Positions 41,992 to 54,480 of a stretch of DNA of 64,000 nt are shown one piece after another; the stretch's first letter is position 1; each line of letters starts with the position of its first letter. Below the pieces are notes generated by a model that saw nothing but the letters and a program-made list of their open reading frames with translations, had not been told where the DNA came from and ran no database searches. Origin of the DNA: Epithemia pelagica (lineage: Eukaryota; Bacillariophyta; Bacillariophyceae; Surirellales; Surirellaceae); assembly GCA_946965045.2 (NCBI GenBank), contig OX337236.1, positions 1 through 64,000 on the forward strand, in the 5' to 3' direction. The position numbers and the translations under genes were made by a program.

Positions 41992-42891
41992 CTATGGTGG
42001 AGGACACTCTTCGTCTCTCCAGACTTCTTCTTCAAGATCCTCTTCGTATCCCCAGACTTCTTTTTCAGTCAAGCCAAAGCGTTCCATGATTCTGTCACGT
42101 TCACTTTCAAAATGCCACGCGTCCTCCAAGGCATCAAAAGCGCGGTAACTACCGCTTGCTTCGTAGTTCATGACGGCACTGCCCAAGGGTGAGCCCGCCC
42201 TGAGTGATTCCAGAGCCAGTTGTCGTAGTTCTACTGTCCATTTTTTCTTGATTGATTCAATCTCGTCCACAATTGGCACCGTGAACAATCTCTCCAGTCC
42301 ACTACGTGGTAGTTGGAATGGAACAAGCCAATCGATTTCGTCCTCCATCAGCACTAGACTTAGACCTTGTTTCGAAAGTTCCCAATTGGTCACACCACTC
42401 AAGCTGTCATAGTAGTACACAGCGTCATCGTCGCCACAAAGGATCCTTTCCACTTGGCTTAGGAAATCTTCTTGAAAGTCCAGACCAAACCATAGTTGGT
42501 CCCTCTCAAATTCCACTACTACTGCTTTCGTTTCGCCTTCTTCTCCTTTTCTTTGAAGATGCAACTTATCAAACTCCAGACTTCCCATTATGCCAATGCT
42601 GGGCCAGTTATACTCTTTGGTAAGACAAAAGTACGCATCTCTGTCCAAATGCCAACGTAGCGTCTCCAAAACAACGCCCTCTGCATCGTTGGACTTTCTC
42701 ACTTGGTACGAGACTGTTCGGCGTGAGGAGGATGATACGCAAACTTGTGACATCGTCGTTCCGCCCAACCAAAACCACTGTTGCGTGGATGGTTGTTGCA
42801 GCTGCTGCTTCCATACTGCAGTCGACGACGACAAGCAAGTTGTCGTTGCGGTCGAGCCTCTCCACAACCGCGGAAGGAACCGAGACGACAT
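41992..42891 (-). CDS. Hypothetical protein, 299 aa, possible WW-like segment
   Basis: Not recognised. The N terminus (MSSRFLPRLWRGSTATT) is basic and Ser/Thr-rich, like a mitochondrial or other transit sequence. Codon use looks protein-like and the composition is that of a folded protein. AVYYYDSLSGVTNWELSKQG resembles the second half of a WW domain, though the first Trp strand is not obvious. The last 40 residues are acidic, with an internal repetition (KEVWGYEEDLEEEVWRDEE). Single exon, no known motif of catalysis. Confidence 0.55.
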   Translation of the reverse strand: MSSRFLPRLWRGSTATTTCLSSSTAVWKQQLQQPSTQQWFWLGGTTMSQVCVSSSSRRTVSYQVRKSNDAEGVVLETLRWHLDRDAYFCLTKEYNWPSIGIMGSLEFDKLHLQRKGEEGETKAVVVEFERDQLWFGLDFQEDFLSQVERILCGDDDAVYYYDSLSGVTNWELSKQGLSLVLMEDEIDWLVPFQLPRSGLERLFTVPIVDEIESIKKKWTVELRQLALESLRAGSPLGSAVMNYEASGSYRAFDALEDAWHFESERDRIMERFGLTEKEVWGYEEDLEEEVWRDEECPPP

Positions 42892-43203
42892 GATAGAGTT
42901 TTGAGGAGTAATTGTTCAACTGGGGTCGTAGGCAAAAAAGTGGGACTTTTAGGTGAAGCTTTCAGGGGATCGCAAGTTTCCTCTAATACTTGGATCCAGA
43001 TAGCTGTTGTTGTTAGCTATCATTCCCGCGCGGAATGAATAAACGCGTATCATCTGTGAGTAGACGTGACTCTAAGAACAGGACAAGGACGACTGAAGGG
43101 GTGATGTCTCCATTTGTACCAGAATCATTTCCGACAGATAGTTCTATACAGAATGGCCATCATTACTCTCTATAGCATAGAATAGACTTGGTCCAATGAG
43201 TTG
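42892..43203. other. Intergenic region
   Basis: 312 bp between the 299-aa gene and the 3' end of kinase copy A. Nothing recognised. Confidence 0.45.
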
Positions 43204-45581
43204 CTACCCGACGAGGTGCTGGATGGGTTCACTGAAAAATGTTGGCGTGTTTGTGGGACGGTGTTCCGAGCATCGTCGAGCGAAACTATCGTATAGTTTC
43301 TGGACACGGTCCATCTCTTTGGTCGTTGAGCCCTCACTTTTTGTCTCGGTATCGGAGTCGTCAGTATCACTGCACTCATCCAAGTCTTGCAAGTCAGCGA
43401 GATCAAACAACACCAACTGCTCTTTACCGTTTTCTTTGAAAATTCCGACATGGCGCCATCGAGCATCCCAGGTATGGTACAGTTTGCCGATCCTGTCCTT
43501 CATATTCCTGAGAGCCGATCGAACACCATCCAATCGCTTCGGTCGATCGTCGTTGGGAATGGGATCAAACATTGGCATGACGACCGCATGGTAACCACAC
43601 ATTTTGATTTGTCGGACTCGTCCTTCCAAAAAGGCGTAGCATCTCTCTAGATTTTCCTTCTCTTTACGAGCACCGGTTTCTGCGTCGTCGTCGTCCTCGT
43701 CGCCGTTCATGACTTTGATCGCAACCGGGTTTCCCATATGATCGAGCGCCTGAAAGGTGTTGGATTTGGTTCCTTGGCCGAGGCTTGCAATCACAAAATA
43801 CATCCCGTCGTTGGATGGGATGGCAGTCCCGTCTCCGTCTCGAGGTGGCTTCTTCACTTTAACATGGATCGAGTTGCCAATTGTCGCCTCCAGTGGACCC
43901 CAACGCCCGTCGCCATCACTGCCACAGATAGACAGTGCTCTGGAGAAATAGTACCTTTTCCCAATATGGAGTTTGTAGGTTTTCTTTTCGAATTTTCGGT
44001 AGGCGTTCTTGGACATCTTCAAAGCTGTATACACAAGCTTGATAAGCTCGTGAGCCTTGTAATCGTGTTTCGAAACGTAGAGCTTTGGCTCAATCAAGTT
44101 TTTCGTGAACATTCCATTTTGCTCGCAGTCCGAGCAAAATGGAATGTTCACAAAAATCTCCATAGAGCTTAACATTCTATTTTCCTCGGAATGCGAGGGT
44201 TCAAACTTTGTAGTAGAGTATGATTGAGTCTCCTTATCCAGAAAAGGCGGCGCGTCAGTATTCTCCAGGTTGGTAATTCGGACTGATGGAGATTTCTTCT
44301 TTTGGGGCGGAGATTGCGACTGCGGCGACAGGACCGATTCGCCCTTGTCCTCAATTTCCTGGTGTTCTCCTTTTTGCTTGCTGTTCTGTTGGGTCATAGC
44401 TGAACCATCCTCAATTTCCATTTCACTTTTGTCTTGGTAGCTATTAGAGTCAGGGTGGGTGAAATCATCCGCTCGTAAGGAACCGAGAAACGACTCCTCA
44501 AACAAAGTCACCAATACCATATCCGTTCCGACGTTGAATGCTTTCCTTGCCATTGCATGTTGGAACGCATGACCTACGACCTTCGCACAAGTCCTCAACT
44601 GTCGCTGCCGTGGATGCTTGACCACGATCGCAATCAACCCAACGTCATCTCGGCCACGTACTACCAACAAGTCGGCTCGACAACTAAAAAGGCTCCGTTC
44701 AAATCTTAACACAAGGCTGTCGTCTTCGAAGTACCCTTCCACGTTTAGTATTCCGATTGCGTCTTGAACAGCAAGTGAAACAAGGTTACGAATGTCAGCT
44801 TCGCTCTGGTAAGAGATGGGAGAATCCCGAAACCTTAAATAAGCGTCGACATGAATTTGTAATACGCCTCAAGATTTCGTTTCTTTAATTCCTTGATATT
44901 GGGCTCCAAAAGTTGAAAGTCTGCAATTTCGGTTGTCGTTGCCTCTTCATGGGATTGTTCGTTGGTATATCTAAAATCGCTTTTGGAGACCAAGTCAAAG
45001 TCTCCCTCTTTTGCATTCATCAACGCCTTCGGACTAATCAGCTTAGCATTGTGAAGACAAAGACGGTATCGCTCTTTTTCTATGTCCGTCATTTCTGAGT
45101 CACTGTCCGCTCCTTCTTTCAGTTTCTTGCGGGGAGGAGCTTGTTGAGCGAAGGATGCTGATTCTGCATCGGTTGGTTGACTCTGGCAATGCATGATAGA
45201 AGGAGCGCGAAGAAGAGCCTGGCGCCGAACAAGCAAACGAATCAACCCGGATAGCTGCAAAGCGTCGTTCCCGATCCCAAGACGAGACATTGCCTGGTCT
45301 TGCTCCTCCTCTGGCATCTGCCGAGCAAGCAAACGATAAAACTCTGCTTGCTGTAACGCGTAGTTTCTGATCTCAAGCCGCGACAATACATCGTCTTGCT
45401 GCTCAACTGGCATCAAAGACACTTGGTTTCGAGCCAGGAAACGAAAAAACCCTGTCAGCTGTAACGCGTCATTTCCGATCCCAAGCCGCGACATCACCTT
45501 GTCTTGCTCTTCAGCTGTCATCAACGACACTTGGTCCACGGATAGACCCATGTCGTTGAGTTTACCCGCCCAGTCCGTCAT
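43204..45581 (-). pseudogene. Repeat/PD-(D/E)xK-like/kinase protein, copy A (split frame)
   Basis: The gene starts MTDWAGKLNDMG at 45581. Residues 16-120 hold three repeats of about 36 residues (consensus SLMPxEEQDxVxSRLxIxNDALQL). A basic RKKLK and an acidic tract follow. The frame stops at TAA 44835-44837 after FMSTLI. It resumes in another frame (SYQSEADIRNLV) after a deletion of about 22 bp relative to copy B, and no in-frame GT-AG intron can bridge it. The second part has RADLLVVRGRDD...IAIVVKHP, reminiscent of a PD-(D/E)xK nuclease core. A divergent kinase domain follows: LGQGTKSNTF loop, VAIKVM lysine, HTWDARWRHVGIF catalytic loop, DLADL in place of DFG. The plan recalls nuclease-kinase Crinkler-like proteins. 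Family assignment is inference. Confidence 0.7.
44105..44151. repeat. Foldback inverted repeat inside kinase copy A
   Basis: Perfect 21-bp arms (starting GTGAACATTCCATTTTGCTC at 44105, inverted at 44131-44151) around the loop CAGTC. It falls in the linker before the kinase domain. Confidence 0.92.
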
Positions 45582-46529
45582 GTCTGCACAGTATACTATA
45601 GTTAGACAATACTATACAGCGAATATATCGTTCGTTCCGTTCGGCGCAGTCTCCGGCGACGCCGTGTGTGGGTGTGGCATCCAACGCGTGGTTGCGGCAA
45701 AACCTGAGTTGATCCAGAGGACCGATACACAAGGATCGAACGCATCTCCATCGCTCGTCGCCGAGGTGATAAAAGAACTGGAGGATGGGTCGCGCATAAA
45801 ATGCATGGCATAATTTCTCGTAGTAGTTATAAGGACGGGGTGGAACCATTGAAACTCCAAATTTTCTCCCCCCCCAGAACAGCTATTTTACAATAGCGAA
45901 AACAGACCCCCCGGGAAATTCTGGCAGAGGCAAGAACGCTTGCCACATTGCTGGCGTAGCGGGAAAGAAAAGTTTGAAATTGAAATTTTCAGACTAGGGT
46001 GATCATGAGAAAAAGGGATACCGGTCAATTAACGTACAAAACAAATTGACGGGGCTAGAAGGAAAAAATAACAAGGGAGGGGTGAAAAAATCGGCTAGTA
46101 TCGATGTCACTGACTGTTTTGGGGGTATGCTGTAAGACTACATGTAGCAGAGAGATAAATTTTTTGAATATCGTGTCGCAATTATCCGGATTTCCACTGA
46201 AATCCTGTAAAACCAGGATTACCCGGTATTTTTGATTATCAAGCCGGAACTACGGACTACGGAGAGACTGCCTCCACCCCCAATATGTCATCATCGAACC
46301 CCAGCTTTGGTCCTTCTCCATTGCCAAAAAAGTGGCGATGAGAAAGAGACAGCAGCAAACAACACAAACGAGATTAATACCATAGGTATAGAAAGCGGCA
46401 GGATTGACCGTGGCACTGCAATCCCTGGAAAGGAGACTCTACTTTAGAGATGCAACGGATTCCCATCCTCAGGCAACAATCATAGAGTCCAAATGAAAAA
46501 GCAAACAGGAGAACTAATAATATTCGTAC
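45582..46529. other. Intergenic region
   Basis: About 950 bp between divergent copy A and the DDX42-like gene. Contains a C7 run (about 45871), a C6 run (about 45908) and a small hairpin AATCCTG...CAGGATT (about 46201-46220). No gene recognised. Confidence 0.45.
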
Positions 46530-48455
46530 ATGTACAACCAGAGCATGGGTTTCTTTGACACGGACGCTTCGGACGACGACGAGGACGTGACGAAAAACCG
46601 GCCATTGCCTCCTTTGGAATCCTTTCTGATGGAAAATGACAATTCCAATGACAAAGCGACGGAACCACGCCTGAATCCACCAGAAAAGGAGAAACCACAA
46701 GACGACGAAGAGGAGGAAGAAGAAGATCCATTGGATGCCTACATGAAGACTCTGAATCACGCTGACAAATCTCCCACCAAGACAAGCTCAACTGTCGTCA
46801 AGAGGAAATGGCAAGACGACGACAACGAAGAGGAAAACGAGCTGGAATCTTCTATTTCAAACAAGCACAAACGAAATCGTTCCGATCCATCCTCTCCGGG
46901 CCAGCATGCTCCAAGCGGCTCGACCGACTCGTCGACACAACAACAACAACAACAACTCCAACCCAAAACTCCATGGCCCGAATTTCCCAAAGTCTTTTGG
47001 ACACCCAGCAACACTCCAAAAGGACGAGAATGGAGAATGAATCAGGATATTACTTGTACCATTGACATGGATCCCATGTACGACTTGTCCGAATTGGAAC
47101 CACTCTGGGGCCCAAACGTTCACGAGACGCTTTCCCAACAGGGGTATCACACACCCACATTGGTGCAATCGCAAACCATTCCGGTCGTACTGTCCGGTCA
47201 CAATGTCGTCGTCACCGCTGCGACCGGACAAGGCAAAACTGGAGCCTATCTGTGGCCCGTAATGGTACACATGCTCCATCAATCTCCACTCCATACAAAC
47301 GAAACCGGGCCCTTGGCCTTGGTTGTCGTTCCGACTCGAGAATTGGCCCACCAAGTCCATGGTCACGCCAAGAAATTACTAGCCGCGTGTGGTGAGGAAC
47401 CACGACGACGACGAGCCCATGTCGTCGTTGGAGGACAGGGCAAGTACTTGTTGCATCAACAATTGAAACGTCAGGGCGGCGTCGACGTGGTTGTCGCCAC
47501 ACCCGGTCGACTGCTCGATGTCGTGTCGGATAAAAAGGGGTTGAGTTTGAACCGTGTCACTGTGCTTGTCTTGGACGAGGCGGACAAATTGTTGGACATG
47601 GGCTTTGAAGCGCAAGTTCGACAACTTTTGACGCAACACATACGACCAGATCGACAAACTCTCTTGTGTTCGGCCACGTGGAGTCGTCGAGTCCAACGGG
47701 TGGCGACGGAATGGATGGGACGGCACTGGGTCCGCATTGCCGTTGGTCGGACCGGTCACAGTGCTCGAAACGTTCAACAACAGGTCCGTGTGTTGTCCAA
47801 CGAAGCGGCCAAGGTTTCGTGGTTACTACAACTTTTTTCCATCACCACCACCACAACAGCAGCAACAACGGTTGAGACACAACAACAACCACAACAACAA
47901 CAAACCCTTGTCTTTGTCGCCACCAAGGAAGGATGCGATCGACTCGTTTCGCAACTGCAAACGGCACTTCCCACCCTGTCCGTGGCAGTGTTGCATGGGG
48001 ACAAGCATGCGTCAGACCGGACGGCTACCATCCGGGCCTTTGCCAAGGGTCGTGTCTCGACCTTGATTGCCACCGATGTCGCGAGTCGAGGATTGGATAT
48101 TCCGCGCGTCTCGACCGTCGTCAATTTTCATGCCGCCAAGAATTACGATACTCATGTCCATCGCATTGGACGTGCCGGACGATGGTCTGCTCGAGAACAG
48201 TTGTCATCCTCACAACAACAACAACAACAACAACAAGTTGGTGGAATAGCCTACACCTTGCTGACACCACACAATGCCGCCTTTGCCAACGTCCTGTTCA
48301 ACGCCTGGCAACGAGAAGGTCGACCCATTCCCCCCGAACTCATGAATCTTCTGGATCGTCCTGGAACAAGCCGCCATGGGTCTCGCAATCATAGGAGACA
48401 CGGCAGCAACCACACATCTCCTCCTCCTTCTTTCTATGGAAACGGTTCGACGTAA
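46530..48455 (+). CDS. DEAD-box RNA helicase, DDX42-like
   Basis: 641 residues, one exon. Motif I ATGQGKT (231-237), Ia PTRELAHQ, Ib TPGRLLD, DEAD 349-352, SAT 381-383, and motif VI HRIGRAGR (544-551). The pre-core peptide EEDPLDAYM, the region around LSQQGYHTPTLVQSQTIPV, and VLDEADKLLDMGFEAQVR fit the DDX42/DDX46 clade of splicing-associated helicases. The N terminus is acidic with QQQQ runs. Homopolymeric Thr/Gln inserts interrupt RecA domain 2 (ITTTTTAATTVETQQQP) and precede VGGIAYTLL. M6 is an alternative start. A nuclear role in U2 snRNP-linked splicing is inferred from family. Confidence 0.88.
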   Translation: MYNQSMGFFDTDASDDDEDVTKNRPLPPLESFLMENDNSNDKATEPRLNPPEKEKPQDDEEEEEEDPLDAYMKTLNHADKSPTKTSSTVVKRKWQDDDNEEENELESSISNKHKRNRSDPSSPGQHAPSGSTDSSTQQQQQQLQPKTPWPEFPKVFWTPSNTPKGREWRMNQDITCTIDMDPMYDLSELEPLWGPNVHETLSQQGYHTPTLVQSQTIPVVLSGHNVVVTAATGQGKTGAYLWPVMVHMLHQSPLHTNETGPLALVVVPTRELAHQVHGHAKKLLAACGEEPRRRRAHVVVGGQGKYLLHQQLKRQGGVDVVVATPGRLLDVVSDKKGLSLNRVTVLVLDEADKLLDMGFEAQVRQLLTQHIRPDRQTLLCSATWSRRVQRVATEWMGRHWVRIAVGRTGHSARNVQQQVRVLSNEAAKVSWLLQLFSITTTTTAATTVETQQQPQQQQTLVFVATKEGCDRLVSQLQTALPTLSVAVLHGDKHASDRTATIRAFAKGRVSTLIATDVASRGLDIPRVSTVVNFHAAKNYDTHVHRIGRAGRWSAREQLSSSQQQQQQQQVGGIAYTLLTPHNAAFANVLFNAWQREGRPIPPELMNLLDRPGTSRHGSRNHRRHGSNHTSPPPSFYGNGST

Positions 48456-48871
48456 AAACAGAGCTTCAGACGATTGAAATTCAAAGGGTTTGTATGATTC
48501 TTAATGTCAGGACTATGGTATATGGTAGGGCTTCTGCAGCAATCCCGATTCACAATGTCGCCTTTCTGTCGAGAAACTATCAAGTGGTGTCAAATGGTGC
48601 CCATTCGAGTCGCTTTGCGTACCGACCATGGAGTAGCCGATCGGCGTGCTGGAAGAGGTGCAAACGATCGTGACTCGAACGTTCTTCCTCTTTCCAGCAG
48701 CAAGTCGTACTGTAGAGGTCGCAGGAGTACGAGGAGTACGTCACGCTCTCAAGTCTTTGAGTGTGTCCACGGTGTGTGCGTTCGCTCCACGCTGCCCATG
48801 ACACGTGAGACGTCTCAAACTACGGACCAACGCATTGCGCAGCAGCATGACAAATCCAACAGAAAACGAAC
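48456..48871. other. Intergenic region
   Basis: 416 bp between two genes on the + strand; carries the promoter of the LRR gene. No other feature recognised. Confidence 0.45.
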
Positions 48872-51209
48872 ATGACGAGCACCATGATGGGGAATACCAT
48901 TGCGACAAATGTTCTACACATCTTCATCGTGCTTGCGAGCATCCCCTTGTCGAGGGGTGAGTTCCCATGGGAGGCCTTTTCCCATTCTCCTGCCGTTTCC
49001 TTGTCGCAAGCACAATCTCTCTACGATCTCTTTTCGGCCACCCGAATGGAAAATTCGTCCTTTCATGAATGGTTTACACCGGATGCGTCCAACAATGCAT
49101 CGATTACCTACTGTGACTTTCCGGGTGTTCGGTGCGACACGGACGACTTTGTCATTTCCCTCAGCGCGAGTGCGGTGGGACTGGAGGGGACTCTTCCCTC
49201 GTCCTTGTTCAGTCTGGAACGACTGCATCACCTGGACTTGAGCCATAACCGTTTGAAAGGAACACTCCCTCCGTCGTTGTCCGTCCTATCTCGTATGGTT
49301 CAATTGAATCTTCGGGGCAACGAACTGATCGGTTCTCTACCGGATTTCTCGCAAATGTCTAAATTGAAACGATTGCTGTTGGATCGGAATGCGTTTACAG
49401 GCACGTAAGTGTGTGTGTACGAGAGTGAGTTGGGCATTCTTGGTATTTGTGATGAGGCAATTGAATCTCTTACCCATGTTTCACCTTAGCATCCCAATAT
49501 CTCTTTGTAGTCTTGAGCAGTTGGTGTCATTGGATATTTCGAGTAATACGAGATTACAGGGATCTCTACCATCGTGTCTTTCGGAGCTTAGCAACCTCAA
49601 AGCTCTACGACTTACGAATGTAGGTCTGGTGGGCGACGTTCCGTCCGGTTTATGCGGTTCACGACCCATGAATGGCCTGGTGAACAACACTTTTGGTTGC
49701 AACGGCATTGCCTGTCCACCCGGATCGTATCGAAAAGGCAATGGACGGCAAATCTCGAACGACACTCCTTGTAACCCTTGTCAAGTACCATCCAACGTAT
49801 TGGGATCGACAATCTGCCAATGGGTCCATGCCAAGGACGTTGCATCCGGTGGTTATGCGGGCTCCTCCTCAGGAACTCCCTCGGTTGCACCATCGCTGAT
49901 TCCATCTACTAGACCAAGTCGAGGTCCCTTTGTTTCCAATGCTCCTTCGGTGGTACCCACAGAAGGTCCCTCCCCTTCAGTTTCGTTTCCGCGGCCATGG
50001 TCGGCCGACCATCCTACAGCAGCTCCATCCGCAAAAACTCTTATGGAATCGGAGAGTCCAACGACATTCCCCTCGACAGCTTTGCAAGCGCCATCTCAAG
50101 ACTCCACCAGTGCGAAACAACCGGTCAATGGGATTATTGGAAACCAACCGTCCTTGAGCAACACTTCGGAACGTGGTCCAGGAGTGTTGATTGGAGGGAG
50201 TCTTTTTGCTGGGACTCTCATTGTTGTGACGGCTGTTATTGTATGGAGGCGTAACTTTTCCAGTCATGTGGAGCATACAGGCGACGCATGTAGCGACGAG
50301 GATGACGACAGTGAATCGGATGTGATTGTCGAGGTTACGACAGTTGAACCCCTCGATGAGGAGCAACAAATGGAATGTTTGCCGCAACAAAGTCTTTCCA
50401 CCATTGATGAAGAGGATAGTGAGGTTGGAATTCCATCGGCCAGTCCAGATAGCTCAATCCTACGATCCAGCTCGGCATCAGCATCGTCTTCCAGTCCTCA
50501 CAGTATTCGAGATGCCACTAGTCCTCGCAAGCTACGAGTTCGTTTCACGCTCCCCGATTCCATGTCACCTGTACCTCTAGCCCCTGACGTTGGAGCCAGT
50601 GCCTCTCCTGAACACGATCCACCAGAAGAAGATCTCGATAACAGGCATACGACGTTAAATGAAGGCACTCCTACGGCAGATACCTGGGCATGCTGGATCA
50701 TGAATCCAGACCTATACCATGCATCTGGATTGTGTGCTCCTGATTGTAACCGTGTGACCAATTTGCAAGAAGCCGAGGACGATGACCAATCGTTGGCACT
50801 TTCGCAAGGTTCGGCAACCTCCCAAACCCCCATGCTAGGAAAAGACGAAAACATGAGTTCTGATGTGCACTATACTAATACGAATGGGTGGTTAGGCGAT
50901 ACTGCTCTCCGATCTCCCCAACGACACCAATGCTCTTCTTCTCCGTGGGACCATACCATGACGCATATGGTAAGAGGCAGAACGGAAGACTCGTCGTTTG
51001 ACTTGGTGCGATCTCGTGCCGCGGCGACACCGGCGGCCACAACCACCACGTCGTCGTACAAGCAATCGCCAAGAGTTCGGCGACAACGAATTCGCGCCTT
51101 GGATCCATTGGCTCATGCGGATGGCAATCAAGCATATCATTACTCTCCCACGCGAAAGGCCACGAATGGGACGACAGGGACTCATCCAGACGGATCCGTT
51201 GAAATATAA
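48872..51209 (+). CDS. Leucine-rich-repeat single-pass membrane protein
   Basis: Exons 48872-49404 and 49490-51209, 750 residues. The 85-bp intron splits an LRR and its removal gives FTGTIPISLCSLEQL. A signal peptide (about 1-29) leads to a plant-type LRR N-cap (ITYCDFPGVRCDTDD), then about five plant-type LRRs (LEGTLPSSLFSLERLHHLDL, LKGTLPPSL, LIGSLPDF, LQGSLPSCL). A Cys-rich cap (CPPGSYRKGNG...CNPC) and a PS-rich stalk with SVAPSLIPSTRPS follow. The transmembrane helix is GVLIGGSLFAGTLIVVTAVI, and the cytosolic tail of about 340 residues is acidic and Ser-rich with no kinase. Diatoms have many LRR surface proteins of this plan; ligand unknown. Confidence 0.88.
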
Positions 51210-51340
51210 GAGGAGGAGACGGCATGTGTAGAATCCGTTGTGTTGCTTGTGTAAGATAGAACCACTTTGTCAAGCCTTGTGTTCCCCTGACTTGCTGCTT
51301 CCAGTCCTCGTGTCGGTTTTGTCGCAAACGGCGATCGGAT

Positions 51341-53540
51341 TTAGGTTGTATCTTGAGGTGGCGGCAAAAAGCTGGCTGGTCGTGTCATTTGGTTGGTGGT
51401 ATAGGAAGACGAGGTGGTGGTTGTGGTGGAAGTTGGCTGAGCTACTTGAGCCGGTGGACCCAAAAAGGTACTGGTCGTTGTCGTTGTCATAGTACTGCTA
51501 TTATTGGGATTTGAAACGGAGGAGGACAATTCTCCTTGGGTTCGGCGTTGTCCTCCAAAGCTTGAGGCAAACCCATGCAACAAATGTGCCGCTCCTTGCA
51601 CACTGGCAAAACTTGGAGAATCGGGAGTGGGCAAGGTCATACTACGAGGTGCTATTGTGGTTGTGGTTGTGGTTGGAAGCTGAGGGACGACAGAGGTATC
51701 TTGCCATCTTGTAGAAGCAGAAGAAGAAGACTCTATGACACCCCTCCTTGGAGCTTCGAGGGAAGTCGTAGTTGTAGTAGGAGGATTGCCACGATCGGAT
51801 TCGTTCCTTCGTGTAGCAGTATGATTCTTGTCTTGGGAAACACCAGCAAAACTTGGTTCTTCCGTGGTATTGGGGATCGCACAGACTCCCACCGGTGCTT
51901 GTTGTTGTTGCAGCATTGTCACCTGCGACGAAACCGTACTTGGATAGCTGCCAAGACTGGATCCTGTCGTCGTCGTCGCCAAAGTGGTGATGGTGGAAGG
52001 AACACTACTTGTAGTCGTCGGAGGAGGAGGAGCTTGAGGATAGACGGATGAGGACCACAAGGCTGCCGCCGCCAATGTCGTGGGAACCGTGTTAGTGCTG
52101 CTCGTAGTCCGGACACTGTTGTCGGATGGAATGACCACGACGGGCGACATGGCATAAAAATTGGGTTCACTGCTGACATCGGCCGGTTGTTTGTGTCTCG
52201 TGCCCTTGACTTTTTGTCGCACCATTTGTTGACTGAGAAAGGGCCGACCTTGCAAAAACAATTCGTGATAATAGGCTCCCGCATCGGCACCCTGGGTAAT
52301 GCGACGAAAGCCATACAAGTTTAATTGTCGTTGAAAGGAGGTTAATTTGGTTTGCCGAAAATATCTGTGTATCAAAAGAGACAAAAAGAAACAAACCCAA
52401 CGATTGGTGTACGTGCAAAAAAGTGTGTGGGAGAGAGTCTCTAGAGAAGGTATGCACAAGTGTAGTCACGGAACGCAAACAAAACAAACATACAAACAAA
52501 AACAAAATAAAACACACACACACGTACTTGGGCATGATGGTGGTGGTGAATTCCTTGGGTCGTCGAACAATAAAGGCTCGTCCATGGGGCAACCAGGAGA
52601 CAATGGCCGAGGCGGGATCTTCCGTGGCTTCGTGTCGCAACATTTCGTGCAACTTTTCCGGAAAGGGTTGCGTGACACCGCCCGTCTTTTTGCGCACCAC
52701 CCAATGAGCCACGGCGGCTGCCGTCGTGGGATTTGTGTGAGACGAAGAGGGCAGTACGGTCGTGACGGGAGGTTCGGGAATGTGCGCCATGTCATGGTAC
52801 ACATGAGGAACGCCGCCACTGCTGGAACGTGGTGGTGGAACAGGAACCGTGGAGGTGTCGCCGCTCGCGTTGTTATTGTTGTTGGGCTTATTGGTCGGTG
52901 GCCGGGTCACGGTTGTGGCCAGTGCAACCGTTAATCCATCCGTGTTGCTACTACTGATGCTCGTATGCGTGTTGGTAGTTGGTACTGGTAGTCGTGGTGC
53001 TGTTGCTTCTTGTTGCAAACCGGAGGAGGGTACGGATGGATTCGGAATCGTAGCAGGAGGAGGAGGGATTGGTTTCGTACTAGCATTCGAAGTATTCGTA
53101 GTATTCGTGGAGAGGGGTGCAGCACCCGACCACGAGGAAAGGGGCGGAGCTGCTGGTGCTGTATTGGACGACGACGACGGCGTTGTGAATTGAATGTTGG
53201 TACAAAAGCCATGCAGCGGAGCCGTTGGTGGTTCTTGTTGTTGTGGAGGTGGTTCTCGAGGCACTACTGATTGTTTGTGGTGGTGGTTCGTATCCTGCAC
53301 GACGGGAGGAAAGGGAGGGGAGGTAGCACTGCGCGTCGGAGGAGTCACGAGTGGTGAGGAGGAAGCTGGATCATTCTGGGTGGTTTTCATTTCAGTGTTG
53401 GCCAGAAGAGTGCTGCTGCTGCTCGGATGGTGAATGGTAATGGGTGGAGCCGCAATCGAAAGCAATTGTGGTTGGGATGGTGCAGGAGGTGGTGCCGAGT
53501 CAGGTTGGTCCTGGTTGGTTTCGTTCGTGGACCGATCCAT
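51341..53540 (-). CDS. Heat-shock-factor-type transcription factor
   Basis: Exons complement(51341-52364, 52528-53540), 678 residues. The 163-bp intron lies in the HSF DNA-binding domain and its removal restores TIMPKYFRQTKLTSFQRQLN, the recognition-helix block. Upstream, FPEKLHEMLRHEA and IVSWLPHGRAFIV supply helix 1 and the central strands. The domain is about residues 288-400. The rest is Pro/Ser/Thr-rich and low complexity, with no clear HR-A/B leucine zipper, so trimerisation may differ from classical HSFs. An in-frame Met 45 codons upstream (53675) is an alternative start. HSFs are greatly expanded in diatoms. Confidence 0.88.
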
Positions 53541-54480
53541 GTCCAAAACTGGTGGAGGTCTTGTCCTCAAAAGAGGTGCGTGGTTCGGATATTGAGAACA
53601 ACTGTGTGTGTGCGCGCTGTGGGGAGAAATGATGCGAATGGAATGCTTTGTCGTTTGGGTCTCAATCAATCTCAATCTCTCTTATACTCTGGAATTTCTT
53701 CAATCACTATAGAATCAACGAAAGGGAACTTCAAGATCAGCAACAAGCAAGCAACTTTCCTTTGCTGATGTGTCTCTCTATCCAATTTGAGAATGCAAAT
53801 GGATTGCACACCGCGTGTGATGAGTGTGTGTTCGGTGATGGTGAGACGACGATGACGAGAAAAATTATTGGATGCGAACCCGCCCGTCGTCGTGGGGATT
53901 TCAGATTTCACAGTAGCGTATAATATGGATATTACAAATGGAGCTTATTTCATATTTTAGGTCAATATGATGTGTTGGTCCATCTTCTCTTTCTCCCCTC
54001 CTTATTTCCACCAAGTCACGGATCATCGAGTTGGTTCGTGGGAATCTCGTATTTCTATCCAATATGGAATACGATATGGTGGATTCGGAGGAGGGTTCCC
54101 ATAGTGGCCCATCGGAGGGAGGACAGACAGAAGTTCGTGATCCACACATCGAGATACACATATTCCAGTCCCGGACCAAATGCGCCACGTACCCAACTGA
54201 AGGAATCTTCAATTGGAGGGAATCTACGAATTCCAAGTACTCTAATCCATACAGTGAAGAGTTTCGGAATCTTCCACAGAGTCAAAATTTGCCATCTGAA
54301 GCGGCGACACGAGATCCATCCATCTCAGCATCCATCACCCATCACAATCACAACGCATCCAAACAAAACAAAAAAAGAGCAACGACGATCGAGACCGAGT
54401 CCTTGAGAGACCAGCAAAGGGGAGGTATATACTCGTACAATAGTGGACGGCATCTCCTCCAAGTTCCCAAGATTGACAAA
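53541..54480. other. Divergent upstream region of HSF and plastid pyruvate kinase
   Basis: 940 bp between start codons. The frame of the pyruvate kinase stays open for 150 codons upstream (from 54031), but that peptide is not protein-like and would bury the signal peptide, so it is treated as 5' UTR. No other element recognised. Confidence 0.45.

Noticed and set aside
44743-44860. An intron to reconcile the two frames of kinase copy A
   Set aside because: No GT in the required phase exists before the acceptor-like CCAG, and the remaining GT-AG pairs are too short or shift the frame. Alignment with copy B shows a deletion instead.
54031-54480. N-terminal extension of pyruvate kinase by 150 codons
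   Set aside because: It would mask the signal peptide and ASAFAP motif needed for plastid import, and the peptide is not protein-like.
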